Part shown: positions 1-6,876 of the stretch, in pieces | Layout of the letters: every line of letters starts with the position of its first letter | How positions within the stretch are numbered: position 1 is the first letter of the stretch | Assembly: GCA_020354275.1 (NCBI GenBank) | Contig: CP070645.1 | Location: forward strand, 311,613 to 321,139 | Origin: Dehalococcoidales bacterium | Lineage (GTDB): Bacteria > Chloroflexota > Dehalococcoidia > Dehalococcoidales > UBA2162 | DNA: 9,527 nt | Direction of reading: 5' to 3' | Notes under the pieces: model-generated | Databases searched by the model: none | What the model was told of the DNA's origin: nothing | What the model saw: the letters and a program-made list of their open reading frames with translations, nothing else | Made by a program: the position numbers and the translations under genes

Positions 1-560
1 ATCTTGCTGAAATGAATCCCCAGGCCTTGAGCATAGTCACTGAGCTCCTCACCGTGCCCGCCACTCTGGGAGACAAAAGCCACCGAACCGCTGCCAGTGG
101 GCCTGGCTCCCCAGTGAGTCAGTCCGCTGGCTGGCACGTAAATACCAAAGCAATTCGGGCCGACCAGCCGCAGCCCACCCTTCCGCGTAATTTCAACGAC
201 CTTCTCTTCGAGTAACCGTCCCTCCTCTTCTCCGGTCTCGCTGAAGCCAGAACTGAAGACATGGACGTTTCTGGCCCCGGCGGTAACGCAATTTTCCAGA
301 ACCCCGGGTACCGCGGCAGCCGGAACAGCCACGACAATGAAGTCCACAGGCTCAGGTATCGAACTTACATCCGGGTACGCCTTAAGACCCTGAATCTCCG
401 TTGCCTTGGGATTCACCGGATATAGATTCCCGGGGAATTTCAACTGTATTAGACGCGTCAGAAAGCTGGTACCACCCCAGCCGGTAGGATTGGGCGAGGC
501 ACCCACTATTGCCACTGATTTCGGATAGAACATGGAATCCAGCTCATGGCCAGCAGACAT
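1..560 (-). CDS. CoA-binding / NDP-forming acyl-CoA ligase, N-terminal part (3' end cut by window edge)
   Basis: An open frame of 186 codons runs from ATG at 560 off the left edge, with no stop. The translation has the CoA-binding Rossmann domain of the ADP-forming acetyl-CoA synthetase/succinyl-CoA synthetase alpha family: FYPKSVAIVGAS near residues 11-22, LYPVNPKA near 46-53, PVDFIVVAVPA near 71-81, a GFSETGEEEG segment near 105-114, LVGPNCFGIYVP at 132-143 and VAFVSQSGG at 160-168. These enzymes interconvert acyl-CoA + ADP + phosphate with free acid + ATP in the cytoplasm. The phosphorylated histidine and the ATP-grasp part would lie beyond the edge, so it is unknown whether this is an alpha-only subunit or an alpha-beta fusion, and the substrate cannot be told. 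The start is supported by a purine-rich GAGAGAGGGG about 7 nt upstream and by the family-typical N-terminus. It is transcribed away from the phosphatase gene. Confidence 0.88.
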   Translation of the reverse strand, partial: MSAGHELDSMFYPKSVAIVGASPNPTGWGGTSFLTRLIQLKFPGNLYPVNPKATEIQGLKAYPDVSSIPEPVDFIVVAVPAAAVPGVLENCVTAGARNVHVFSSGFSETGEEEGRLLEEKVVEITRKGGLRLVGPNCFGIYVPASGLTHWGARPTGSGSVAFVSQSGGHGEELSDYAQGLGIHFSK

Positions 561-584
561 TAAATAACCCCTCTCTCTTCATTT

Positions 585-594
585 TATAATTATA
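585..594. promoter_or_regulatory. Self-complementary double -10 element (TATAATTATA) between divergent genes
   Basis: The ten bases are their own reverse complement and hold a perfect TATAAT on each strand. On the minus strand the -10 (594-589) would start RNA near 582, giving a leader of about 22 nt that contains the ligase ribosome site. I see no good -35 on either strand, so strength is uncertain. The minus-strand use is the more convincing because of its position. The rest of 561-701 shows nothing else I can name. Confidence 0.5.
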
Positions 595-701
595 GCTATG
601 CTACCACAGGCTCAGGTAACAGGACAAGGTAAATAATACTACACCGCCAAACCTCGCCGTTCAGACAAGTAAGTGGAAGTCAACCCGTCCTCAGAGCATG
701 C

Positions 702-730
702 TTGACACCCCGGTGACACTTATCTAATAT
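702..730 (+). promoter_or_regulatory. Sigma-70-type promoter of the histidine phosphatase gene
   Basis: A perfect TTGACA (702-707) is followed after 17 bp by TAATAT (725-730), a 4 of 6 match to the -10 consensus. RNA would start near 737, about 40 nt before the ATG at 777. That start lies after the alternative TTG codon at 735, which argues against that codon as the translation start. Confidence 0.6.
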
Positions 731-776
731 TCGATTGAATACATCGGCAGCAAGAAACCATGAGGTACCAATCAAA

Positions 777-1409
777 ATGACGGAAATTATCCTGGCCAGA
801 CATGGAGAAACCGAGTGGAATGTTGAGGAAATCTTCCGGGGGAGGTCTGATATTGACCTTAACGAAACCGGAAGAAAACAGGCAGAGCTTCTGGCCGGAT
901 ACCTGAGTAACTTTGATATCAGCGCCGTATACTCCAGCCCGCTCAGGCGGGCAATTAATACGGCGGAGACGATTGCCCGCCACCACGGGCTCGATGTAAT
1001 AAGCTCCCCGGGACTGACTGACTTCGACTACGGTAAATGGCAGGGCGTGACCAACCGGGAAATAAAGGAAAAATATCCCGAGCTTTACGCAGAGTGGAAC
1101 AGCCACCCTGACCGGGTAACAATACCTGGAGGCGAGAACCTGGGCGATGTCCGGGAGAGAGCCACTTCTGTAATCAATACCGTAATAAACGAATGCGAAG
1201 GCACGGCTATACTGGTATCCCACCGCGTGGTAATAAAGGTACTGATATGTGCCCTTCTGGGACTGGATAATTCCTGCTTCTGGAACGTACGGCAGGACAA
1301 CTGCGGTATTACTACCTTTAGCGATGATAACGGCCTTTTTATCCTCAAAGAGCACAACAACACCTCTTTTTTAAAACCAATCCAGAAGACCCCTCTTAGA
1401 GATTTTTAG
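777..1409 (+). CDS. Histidine phosphatase family protein (phosphoglycerate mutase-like)
   Basis: This 210-residue cytoplasmic protein belongs to the branch-1 histidine phosphatase superfamily. The RHGETEWN signature at residues 8-15 holds the phospho-accepting His9 and phosphate-binding Arg8. SSPLRRAINTAETI follows with Arg57, and the second catalytic histidine is His149 in ILVSHRVV. The proton-donor position, usually Glu in LxE..xG.WeG, is Asp82 here (LTDFDYGKWQG), a conservative change. The length fits cofactor-dependent phosphoglycerate mutase-like phosphatases such as CobC/PhoE types; the substrate cannot be deduced. ATG 777 is chosen because homologous proteins begin just before RHGE and the promoter start near 737 excludes the TTG at 735. 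The ribosome site is weak (GAGG about 11 nt upstream). It ends 38 bp before polA, with no terminator seen between. Confidence 0.9.
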   Translation: MTEIILARHGETEWNVEEIFRGRSDIDLNETGRKQAELLAGYLSNFDISAVYSSPLRRAINTAETIARHHGLDVISSPGLTDFDYGKWQGVTNREIKEKYPELYAEWNSHPDRVTIPGGENLGDVRERATSVINTVINECEGTAILVSHRVVIKVLICALLGLDNSCFWNVRQDNCGITTFSDDNGLFILKEHNNTSFLKPIQKTPLRDF

Positions 1410-1413
1410 TCTA

Positions 1414-1441
1414 TTTACTATACTCCCCACTCTGTTATAAT
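1414..1441 (+). promoter_or_regulatory. polA promoter with extended -10, predicted leaderless
   Basis: A TGT extension (1433-1435) precedes a perfect TATAAT (1436-1441), and TTTACT (1414-1419, 4 of 6 to the -35 consensus) lies 16 bp upstream. The expected RNA start, 7 nt past the -10, falls at 1448, which is the A of the polA ATG. Only GAGACT separates the -10 from ATG, so there is no room for a ribosome site on this transcript. Confidence 0.65.
1419..1430 (+). repeat. 12-bp direct repeat TATACTCCCCAC, copy 1
   Basis: It lies inside the spacer of the predicted polA promoter. An exact second copy stands just after the polA stop at 4168-4179. Confidence 0.5.
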
Positions 1442-1447
1442 GAGACT

Positions 1448-4165
1448 ATGGAAAAGCCGCTGCTGGTTTTATTCGACGGCCATGCCCTGGTGCACCGTGC
1501 CTATCATGCCCTGCCACCACTAACGGTGAACAAGACCGGGGAGATGGTGGGTGCCGTCTTCGGCTTCGCCCAGATGGTTTTGAAGGTAATAAACGACCTG
1601 AAGCCCACCCACTATGCCATTGCCTTTGATAAGGCTGCCCCGACCTTCCGGCACCAAATGTTCGACCAGTATAAAGCGCAGCGGCCCAGTACTCCCGAAG
1701 AACTGGTCAGCCAGATGGGACGGGTAAGGCAGCTGGTGGAAGCCTTCCGAATCCCCATTTTCGAGCTTGACGAATACGAAGCGGACGATGTCCTGGGCAC
1801 ACTGAGCCAGCAAGCCAGCCAACAGGATATTGATGCGGTAATCGTTACCGGTGATGCCGACGTTATGCAGCTGGTTTCACCCAGGGTAAAGGTGCTTGCC
1901 CCAAGACGGAGCTTCGGTGATACCATGCTCTACGATGAGGCCGCTGTGCGCCAGAAATACGGAGTTGAACCCGATTATATTGCTGACTTCAAAGCACTGA
2001 AGGGTGACCCGTCAGATAATATCCCCGGTGTTCCCGGTATTGGTGAAAAGACAGCGGTAAAACTCATCAACCAGCTGGGCACCATTGAGCAGATATACCA
2101 GCATATTGACGAAATAACCCCGGCCAAACTCCAACAAACGCTGCGGGAAAATGAAGCGGCTGCCCGCCAGAGCAAAGAACTGGCCACCATCGTTACCCGG
2201 ACACCGGTTACCCTCAACCTGCCGGACTGCCAGTTCACCAACTATGACCGGAACAGAGTAATCGAGCTTTTCCGCGATCTGGAATTTTTCAGCCTCCTGT
2301 CTAAGTTACCGGAAACCGAAGGAGCGACCCCTAAAAACGGTATAGCAATCGGGGCCCAGCCATTACAGAAACGGGACTATCATCTAGTAAATACAACCTC
2401 CGCCCTCGACGGACTCCTCGGTAAACTATCAGACGATAAACCCCTGGCCTTCGATACCGAGACGACCAGCCTGAACGCCATGTCCGCCGAACTGGTGGGA
2501 ATATCGCTGTCACCAGCACCGGGTGAAGCCTATTATATCGCGGTCGGCCATACCGGCCTGGGACAGGCAGAGCAATTACCCCTGGACTATGTTATTGAAC
2601 GGCTTAAACCCCCCTTGGAAGATACCTCCCTGCCCAAGCTGGCCCATAATGGTAAATACGACATAACCGTTCTCTCCGAGCACGGTATAGATGTTAAAAA
2701 CCTGGCTTCAGACACCATGATTGCCGCCTACCTGCTCAGCGAGAAGTCCCTGGGATTGAAATCGCTGGCCTTCAGCCGCCTGGGCATTGAAATGACCCCG
2801 ATAACGGAACTCATCGGCTCAGGAACAAAGCAGATTCCCATGTCCCTGGTTGATATCAAACAGGCCACCGATTATGCTTGCGCCGATGCCGATATCACCG
2901 GTCAATTGACCGGACTATTAACCGACGAAATACACAAGCAAGGCCTGTGGCAGCTATTTAACGATGTCGAGATGCCCCTGGTGCCGGTACTGGTCCACAT
3001 GGAGAGGAACGGCATCGCCCTGGACACAGAGCTATTACGGCAGATGGCACACCGCCTTGGAGAACAGCTAATCAAACTGGAGGCGGATATATATAACTGC
3101 GTTGGCCACCAGTTCAATATCAACTCGTCACAGCAGCTTGGTTCCGTCCTCTTCGACGAACTGAAACTGCCCACCGGCCGAAAGACCAAGAACGGCTATT
3201 CCACCGGGGCCTCGGTGCTGGAAGAACTGCGCGGCAGCCATGAGATAATTGACCATATCCTGGAATACCGTCAGCTAACCAAGCTCAAATCGACCTACAT
3301 TGATTCGCTGCCCCGCCTGATCAACCCCAAAACGGGGCGGGTTCATACCAGTTTCAACCAGACCAGAACGGCTACCGGGCGCCTCTCCTCCAGTGACCCC
3401 AATTTGCAGAATATACCGGTGCGCGGCGAGTTAGGGAAAGAGGTCAGGCAGGCATTTACTGCACCTCCCGGTTCTTCACTGCTGAGCTGCGACTACTCCC
3501 AGATTGACCTCCGTGCCCTGGCCCACCTTTCACAGGACCAGGGGTTGCTGGACGCCTTTAACCATGATGAGGACATTCACGCTGCCACTGCCTCACGCCT
3601 CTTTAATGTTGACCCTGCCCAGGTAACCGATGATATGCGCCGGGTGGCCAAGACGGTCAACTTCGGTGTTATCTACGGCATGAGCGACTACGGTCTTCAG
3701 CAGGCAACCGAGCTATCACGGGCCGAGGCAGCCCAGTTCATTGCCGCCTACTTTGAGAAATACCCCGGTATTAAGAAATACCTGGAGACTACCAAGCAAC
3801 AGGGCCGGGACCTGGGCTATGTTGAAACGCTGCTGGGCCGGAGGCGGTCTATCCCCGAAATCAACTCACCCAACCACCAGATAAGGGAAGCCGCCGAACG
3901 GATGGCGATTAACATGCCGGTGCAGGGGACATCGGCCGACATTATCAAGGTAGCCATGGTCAGGTTATACCAGGAGATGGTAAAAAGGCAGTTAAAGAGC
4001 AAGATGCTGCTCCAGGTCCATGACGAGCTTCTCTTCGAAGTACCCGACGGTGAGCTTGACGAGATGCGCCAGCTTGTACCCGATGTTATGTCCACTGCCT
4101 TGGAACTGAGTATTCCACTCAAGGTCAGTATCAACAGTAGCCGTAGCTGGGGAGAACTGAAATAA
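1448..4165 (+). CDS. polA: DNA polymerase I (5' nuclease, proofreading exonuclease and polymerase)
   Basis: This 905-residue polymerase fills gaps in excision repair and replaces Okazaki primers. All three domains are present. The 5' nuclease (about 1-290) has Asp10, EADD with Asp113/114, GDADVMQL with Asp136/138, KGDPSDN with Asp187/190 and a helix-hairpin-helix near 193-206. The 3'-5' exonuclease (about 315-490) looks active: Asp336 and Glu338 in FDTET, Asp405 in NGKYD, Tyr476 and Asp480 in YACAD. The polymerase has motif A at 682-689 (catalytic Asp682), the O helix with Arg731, Lys735, Phe739 and Tyr743, and motif C His858-Asp859-Glu860 (catalytic Asp859). The oddity is Asp687 at the steric-gate position, where Pol I enzymes normally have Glu (DYSQIE). 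ATG 1448 follows directly on a -10 box, suggesting a leaderless mRNA. mutM follows 70 bp downstream on the same strand. Confidence 0.98.
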   Translation: MEKPLLVLFDGHALVHRAYHALPPLTVNKTGEMVGAVFGFAQMVLKVINDLKPTHYAIAFDKAAPTFRHQMFDQYKAQRPSTPEELVSQMGRVRQLVEAFRIPIFELDEYEADDVLGTLSQQASQQDIDAVIVTGDADVMQLVSPRVKVLAPRRSFGDTMLYDEAAVRQKYGVEPDYIADFKALKGDPSDNIPGVPGIGEKTAVKLINQLGTIEQIYQHIDEITPAKLQQTLRENEAAARQSKELATIVTRTPVTLNLPDCQFTNYDRNRVIELFRDLEFFSLLSKLPETEGATPKNGIAIGAQPLQKRDYHLVNTTSALDGLLGKLSDDKPLAFDTETTSLNAMSAELVGISLSPAPGEAYYIAVGHTGLGQAEQLPLDYVIERLKPPLEDTSLPKLAHNGKYDITVLSEHGIDVKNLASDTMIAAYLLSEKSLGLKSLAFSRLGIEMTPITELIGSGTKQIPMSLVDIKQATDYACADADITGQLTGLLTDEIHKQGLWQLFNDVEMPLVPVLVHMERNGIALDTELLRQMAHRLGEQLIKLEADIYNCVGHQFNINSSQQLGSVLFDELKLPTGRKTKNGYSTGASVLEELRGSHEIIDHILEYRQLTKLKSTYIDSLPRLINPKTGRVHTSFNQTRTATGRLSSSDPNLQNIPVRGELGKEVRQAFTAPPGSSLLSCDYSQIDLRALAHLSQDQGLLDAFNHDEDIHAATASRLFNVDPAQVTDDMRRVAKTVNFGVIYGMSDYGLQQATELSRAEAAQFIAAYFEKYPGIKKYLETTKQQGRDLGYVETLLGRRRSIPEINSPNHQIREAAERMAINMPVQGTSADIIKVAMVRLYQEMVKRQLKSKMLLQVHDELLFEVPDGELDEMRQLVPDVMSTALELSIPLKVSINSSRSWGELK

Positions 4166-4167
4166 GG

Positions 4168-4179
4168 TATACTCCCCAC
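4168..4179 (+). repeat. 12-bp direct repeat TATACTCCCCAC, copy 2
   Basis: This is an exact copy of 1419-1430, starting 3 nt after the polA stop codon and 56 nt before the mutM start. The role is unknown. Its first six bases (TATACT) could serve as a -10, but no -35 is visible upstream. Confidence 0.45.
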
Positions 4180-4235
4180 ACCAGTGTCAGCTCAAGATTA
4201 ATACCCGAGGTAACCAGAGTACGGTAGAGGGAAAA

Positions 4236-5051
4236 GTGCCGGAACTGCCTGAAGTAGAGACGATAAAGAATGAAATACTGCCTTACGTTGTCGGCCACCG
4301 CATTACGGGAATAACCCTGCTGTGGGAGGGGATGGTAAGACATCCAGCGGTGAGTGAATTCCTCTCCCGGGTAACCGGACAGGAAATAACCGGTATAAGC
4401 CGGCGGGGAAAGTATCTTTTATTCAGCCTGACCAGTAGTGACCTGCTGGTTATTCACCTGAAGATGACCGGCTCTCTGATTATTGGGAAAAACTCTTCAG
4501 AACCACCCAGGTTTACACGGGCTATTATCCACCTGGACGGCGATACCAGTATTTTCTTTCGCGACCCGCGTAAATTCGGCATCATGCAGCTACTCAATGA
4601 CAGGAGCAGTATCAAAACTAAACTTGGTCCAGAACCGCTGGAGACTGGTTTTAACCCCGAGCTTCTAGCCCGACGGTTGCTCGGGCGCAAGGCACCGATA
4701 AAGGCCCTGCTCTGCGACCAGGGTTTTATCGCCGGCATCGGGAACATGTACGCCGATGAATCACTTTTTGCTTCCCATATCCACCCACTCCGGCCAGGTG
4801 GAAGCCTGTCCCCTGAAGAGGTGGAGCGTCTTTACCACGCCATCCGCCAGGTATTATTGGCAGCGATTGGTAATAAAGGTGCCAGTACCGACACCTATTT
4901 CCGCCCCGACGGCACCCGCGGGACGGCACACTTCGAGTTTAATGTTGCCCATGGCCGCGGCAAATTATGCCCCATCTGCGATACCCCCATTGAACGGATA
5001 GTGGTGCGTAACCGCGGCACATATTTCTGCCCGAAGTGCCAGCCAATCTGA
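4236..5051 (+). CDS. mutM: Formamidopyrimidine-DNA glycosylase (8-oxoguanine repair)
   Basis: This bifunctional glycosylase/AP lyase removes 8-oxoguanine and formamidopyrimidines in base excision repair. It has 271 residues, the usual family length. After removal of the initiator, Pro2 in PELPEVET is the Schiff-base nucleophile, with Glu3 behind it. Lys59 matches catalytic Lys57 of E. coli. The intercalation triad is Met77, Arg112 and Phe114 (DPRKFG). The helix-two-turn-helix GIGNMYADESLF (167-178) includes Asn170. The C-terminal zinc finger has Cys245, Cys248, Cys265 and Cys268, with Arg260 in the beta-hairpin that contacts DNA. PELPEVET and the Met/Arg/Phe triad favour MutM over Nei. The start is GTG at 4236, set by AGAGGG 4 nt upstream and the need for Pro at position 2. 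It lies 70 bp after polA with no terminator between, so co-transcription is likely. Confidence 0.96.
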   Translation: MPELPEVETIKNEILPYVVGHRITGITLLWEGMVRHPAVSEFLSRVTGQEITGISRRGKYLLFSLTSSDLLVIHLKMTGSLIIGKNSSEPPRFTRAIIHLDGDTSIFFRDPRKFGIMQLLNDRSSIKTKLGPEPLETGFNPELLARRLLGRKAPIKALLCDQGFIAGIGNMYADESLFASHIHPLRPGGSLSPEEVERLYHAIRQVLLAAIGNKGASTDTYFRPDGTRGTAHFEFNVAHGRGKLCPICDTPIERIVVRNRGTYFCPKCQPI

Positions 5052-5106
5052 CTAAAACCACCCCCCTATCAATGGCAGCATGCCAACCGTAGTACTTGTC
5101 ATCAGC

Positions 5107-5135
5107 TTGACAGCCCTGACTATAAAAACTATACT
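5107..5135 (+). promoter_or_regulatory. Near-consensus sigma-70 promoter of the acyl-CoA dehydrogenase gene
   Basis: A perfect TTGACA (5107-5112), 17-bp spacer and TATACT (5130-5135) match 11 of 12 consensus positions, the best promoter in the window. RNA would begin near 5142, leaving a 53-nt leader with AAGGAGA at 5182-5188. It separates this gene from mutM, after which no terminator is visible. Confidence 0.75.
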
Positions 5136-5194
5136 GTCGGTTATTAATCGGCAAATATCGCCTTACCCAGCCAATATGAATAAGGAGATTGTTT

Positions 5195-6421
5195 ATGGTT
5201 TCTAAAGAATCAGCAGAGGCAGAGGCCCTGAGGGCGGAGGTTAGGGCATTTCTGGAGAATAACCTGCCCGATAAATGGGGAACACCGGAGTATGAACCCC
5301 CGGAGCCAAGCAGCCAGGAAGCTATTGCCCTGAGCAAGTCTTTCACTAGAAAGCTCTATGATGCCGGTTATACCGGTTTCGGCCTGCCCAAGGAGTACGG
5401 TGGCGTCGAGCGCCCGGCCTGGGAGAGAACGGTTATCCGCGAAGAGCTGGCCCGTCGCGGGACACCGGCTCTGGCCGGAGGACTGGGCAGGCTGGTTGTT
5501 GAAACGCTGATGCAGTGGGGCACTGAGGAGCAGAAGAAGCACTACATACGCCGGATACTGGACGGCACCGATAACTGGATCGAGGGGTTTTCCGAACCAA
5601 ATGCCGGTTCCGACCTGGCCAATGTCCAGACCATCGCCGTGAGGGACGGTGACGAGTGGGTGGTCAACGGGCAGAAGTGCTGGACCAGCGGCTGGCAGAG
5701 GGGCGACTGGTGCTTCCTGCTGTGCCGGACCGACCCCGCCGGCCCGCGCCACCGCAACCTGAGCTTCTTCCTCTTTGACTGCAGCACACCCGGCTTCAGC
5801 CGGGGGCCGTTACGCCAGTTGACCGGTGACGCACAGTACGGTGAGTTGTTCTTTGATGACATGCGCATCCCCCACGAGAACATGGTTGGCGAGGAAGGCC
5901 GGGGCTGGTATGTGGCCATGACCACCCTCATTGCCGAGAGGGGTGGCGGTGCAGTTGCCGCAGAGGGCGGGGGCGGGGGTGCCCAGAGCAATCTGGAGGT
6001 GAGAGCCCTTGGTAACGTCAATGACCTGATTGAGCTGGCCAAGAATACCAGACGCTACGGCCGGTCACTCTGGGAAGACGCCAACATCAGGCGGAAAATC
6101 GTCCACATCGCTACCCAGAACGAGGCGATGAGGTACTTTGGTCAACGCCTGAGCGGAATGATCAGGAAGAGAACCGCCACCGGCAACGAAGCCGTTATGG
6201 GGAAGATAACCCGGACCGAACAGGGCAAATTCCGGGGAGACATGATCAGTGAAATAATCGGTGCCTACTCTCAGCTGATGAAGGGCGACCCGAGGGCGTT
6301 AGATGACGGTGGCCCTATCCACAGCATGCTCTTTTCCCGCGGCCAGACCATCTACGCCGGTAGTAATGAAATCTGCCGCAACATAATATCCGAGAGGGTG
6401 CTGGGGCTGCCCAGGGATTAG
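5195..6421 (+). CDS. Acyl-CoA dehydrogenase family flavoprotein
   Basis: This 408-residue protein has the full acyl-CoA dehydrogenase fold: an N-terminal helical domain (about 1-128), a beta domain with the signature GFSEPNAGSDLANV (131-144) and KCWTSG (161-166), and a C-terminal helical domain ending in IYAGSNEICRNIISERVLGLP (from 386). The family oxidises acyl-CoA to 2-enoyl-CoA using FAD and passes electrons to ETF. The base position of medium-chain enzymes (Glu in YEGT) is Ala388. Glu248 in IAER sits where isovaleryl-CoA and long-chain dehydrogenases carry their base, so it is probably active with a relocated base. A glycine-rich stretch follows at 250-262. The substrate is unknown. ATG 5195 is chosen over TTG 5189 because AAGGAGA lies 6 nt before it. 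It meets the PPC-domain gene tail to tail with only 12 bp between stops. Confidence 0.93.
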   Translation: MVSKESAEAEALRAEVRAFLENNLPDKWGTPEYEPPEPSSQEAIALSKSFTRKLYDAGYTGFGLPKEYGGVERPAWERTVIREELARRGTPALAGGLGRLVVETLMQWGTEEQKKHYIRRILDGTDNWIEGFSEPNAGSDLANVQTIAVRDGDEWVVNGQKCWTSGWQRGDWCFLLCRTDPAGPRHRNLSFFLFDCSTPGFSRGPLRQLTGDAQYGELFFDDMRIPHENMVGEEGRGWYVAMTTLIAERGGGAVAAEGGGGGAQSNLEVRALGNVNDLIELAKNTRRYGRSLWEDANIRRKIVHIATQNEAMRYFGQRLSGMIRKRTATGNEAVMGKITRTEQGKFRGDMISEIIGAYSQLMKGDPRALDDGGPIHSMLFSRGQTIYAGSNEICRNIISERVLGLPRD

Positions 6422-6433
6422 CCGGTGAAGCAC

Positions 6434-6841
6434 TTAAAACTGTAGCTCATTCAGCCCGGTATAGTCATCGGCATAGCGGTAAACCTGATAAGTGAGTTCC
6501 CCAATCATCACCTCGGCAGTGGAGAATACCTCGGCTTCGACGAGGTGCCCACCGTAGCACTCGTGCTGATTTGAAACCTGCAGGTGGAGATGGACGATGA
6601 TCTGAGAATCCATGTAGGCTACGGAGCCCTGTGCCCCGACAATCTCTAGAGGGCCTTTATACTCCCGTGTCTCATATTTACCGGGCAGCTCTTTTAAGAA
6701 GTTCAGCCTGGCACCAGTAACAGACCCGATTATGCCGAGAAATACTGCTGAGGACACACCGTTCTCATTGCAGTAACGGTCTATCTCGCTGGCAAGCTCC
6801 TGCCCCGGCTTGACCCGGAATACATGTACCTTCTTGAACAA
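6434..6841 (-). CDS. PPC/DUF296 domain protein
   Basis: This 135-residue protein is essentially one PPC (DUF296) domain. It shows the family N-terminus FRVKPGQELASEIDRYCNENG (8-28), FLGIIGSVTGA (34-44), EIVGAQGSV (66-74), then HLHLQVS with His84 and His86, and GGHL with His99 followed by AEVMI. These three histidines form the family's conserved putative metal site. Plant relatives carry AT-hooks and bind DNA; the bacterial stand-alone form has no established role and no AT-hook is seen here. The start is TTG at 6841, supported by a strong AAGGAGG 6 nt upstream and by the lack of any usable ATG before residue 77. It lies 35 bp after the CoA-transferase on the same strand, with no promoter seen between, so it is probably the second gene of that operon. 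No signal peptide is seen, so a cytoplasmic location is likely. Confidence 0.87.
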   Translation of the reverse strand: MFKKVHVFRVKPGQELASEIDRYCNENGVSSAVFLGIIGSVTGARLNFLKELPGKYETREYKGPLEIVGAQGSVAYMDSQIIVHLHLQVSNQHECYGGHLVEAEVFSTAEVMIGELTYQVYRYADDYTGLNELQF

Positions 6842-6876
6842 ATAATACCTCCTTATGCAGAAGCTGGGTTAGAAAC

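Noticed and set aside
119..337. 72-codon minus-strand open frame
   Set aside because: It is another frame of the same strand that carries the long CoA-ligase fragment (1-560), whose frame has recognisable motifs.
735..776. TTG start adding 14 residues to the histidine phosphatase
   Set aside because: The predicted RNA start near 737 lies after it, and the family N-terminus begins at the ATG at 777.
720..1355. 211-codon minus-strand open frame opposite the histidine phosphatase
   Set aside because: It lies fully antisense to a gene with clear catalytic motifs; its translation shows no family features.
4166..4235. Separate mutM promoter or polA terminator
   Set aside because: TATACT at 4168-4173 has no -35 and no hairpin is visible; read-through from polA is simpler.
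5189..5194. TTG start two codons before the acyl-CoA dehydrogenase ATG
   Set aside because: It directly abuts the Shine-Dalgarno AAGGAGA, leaving no spacing.
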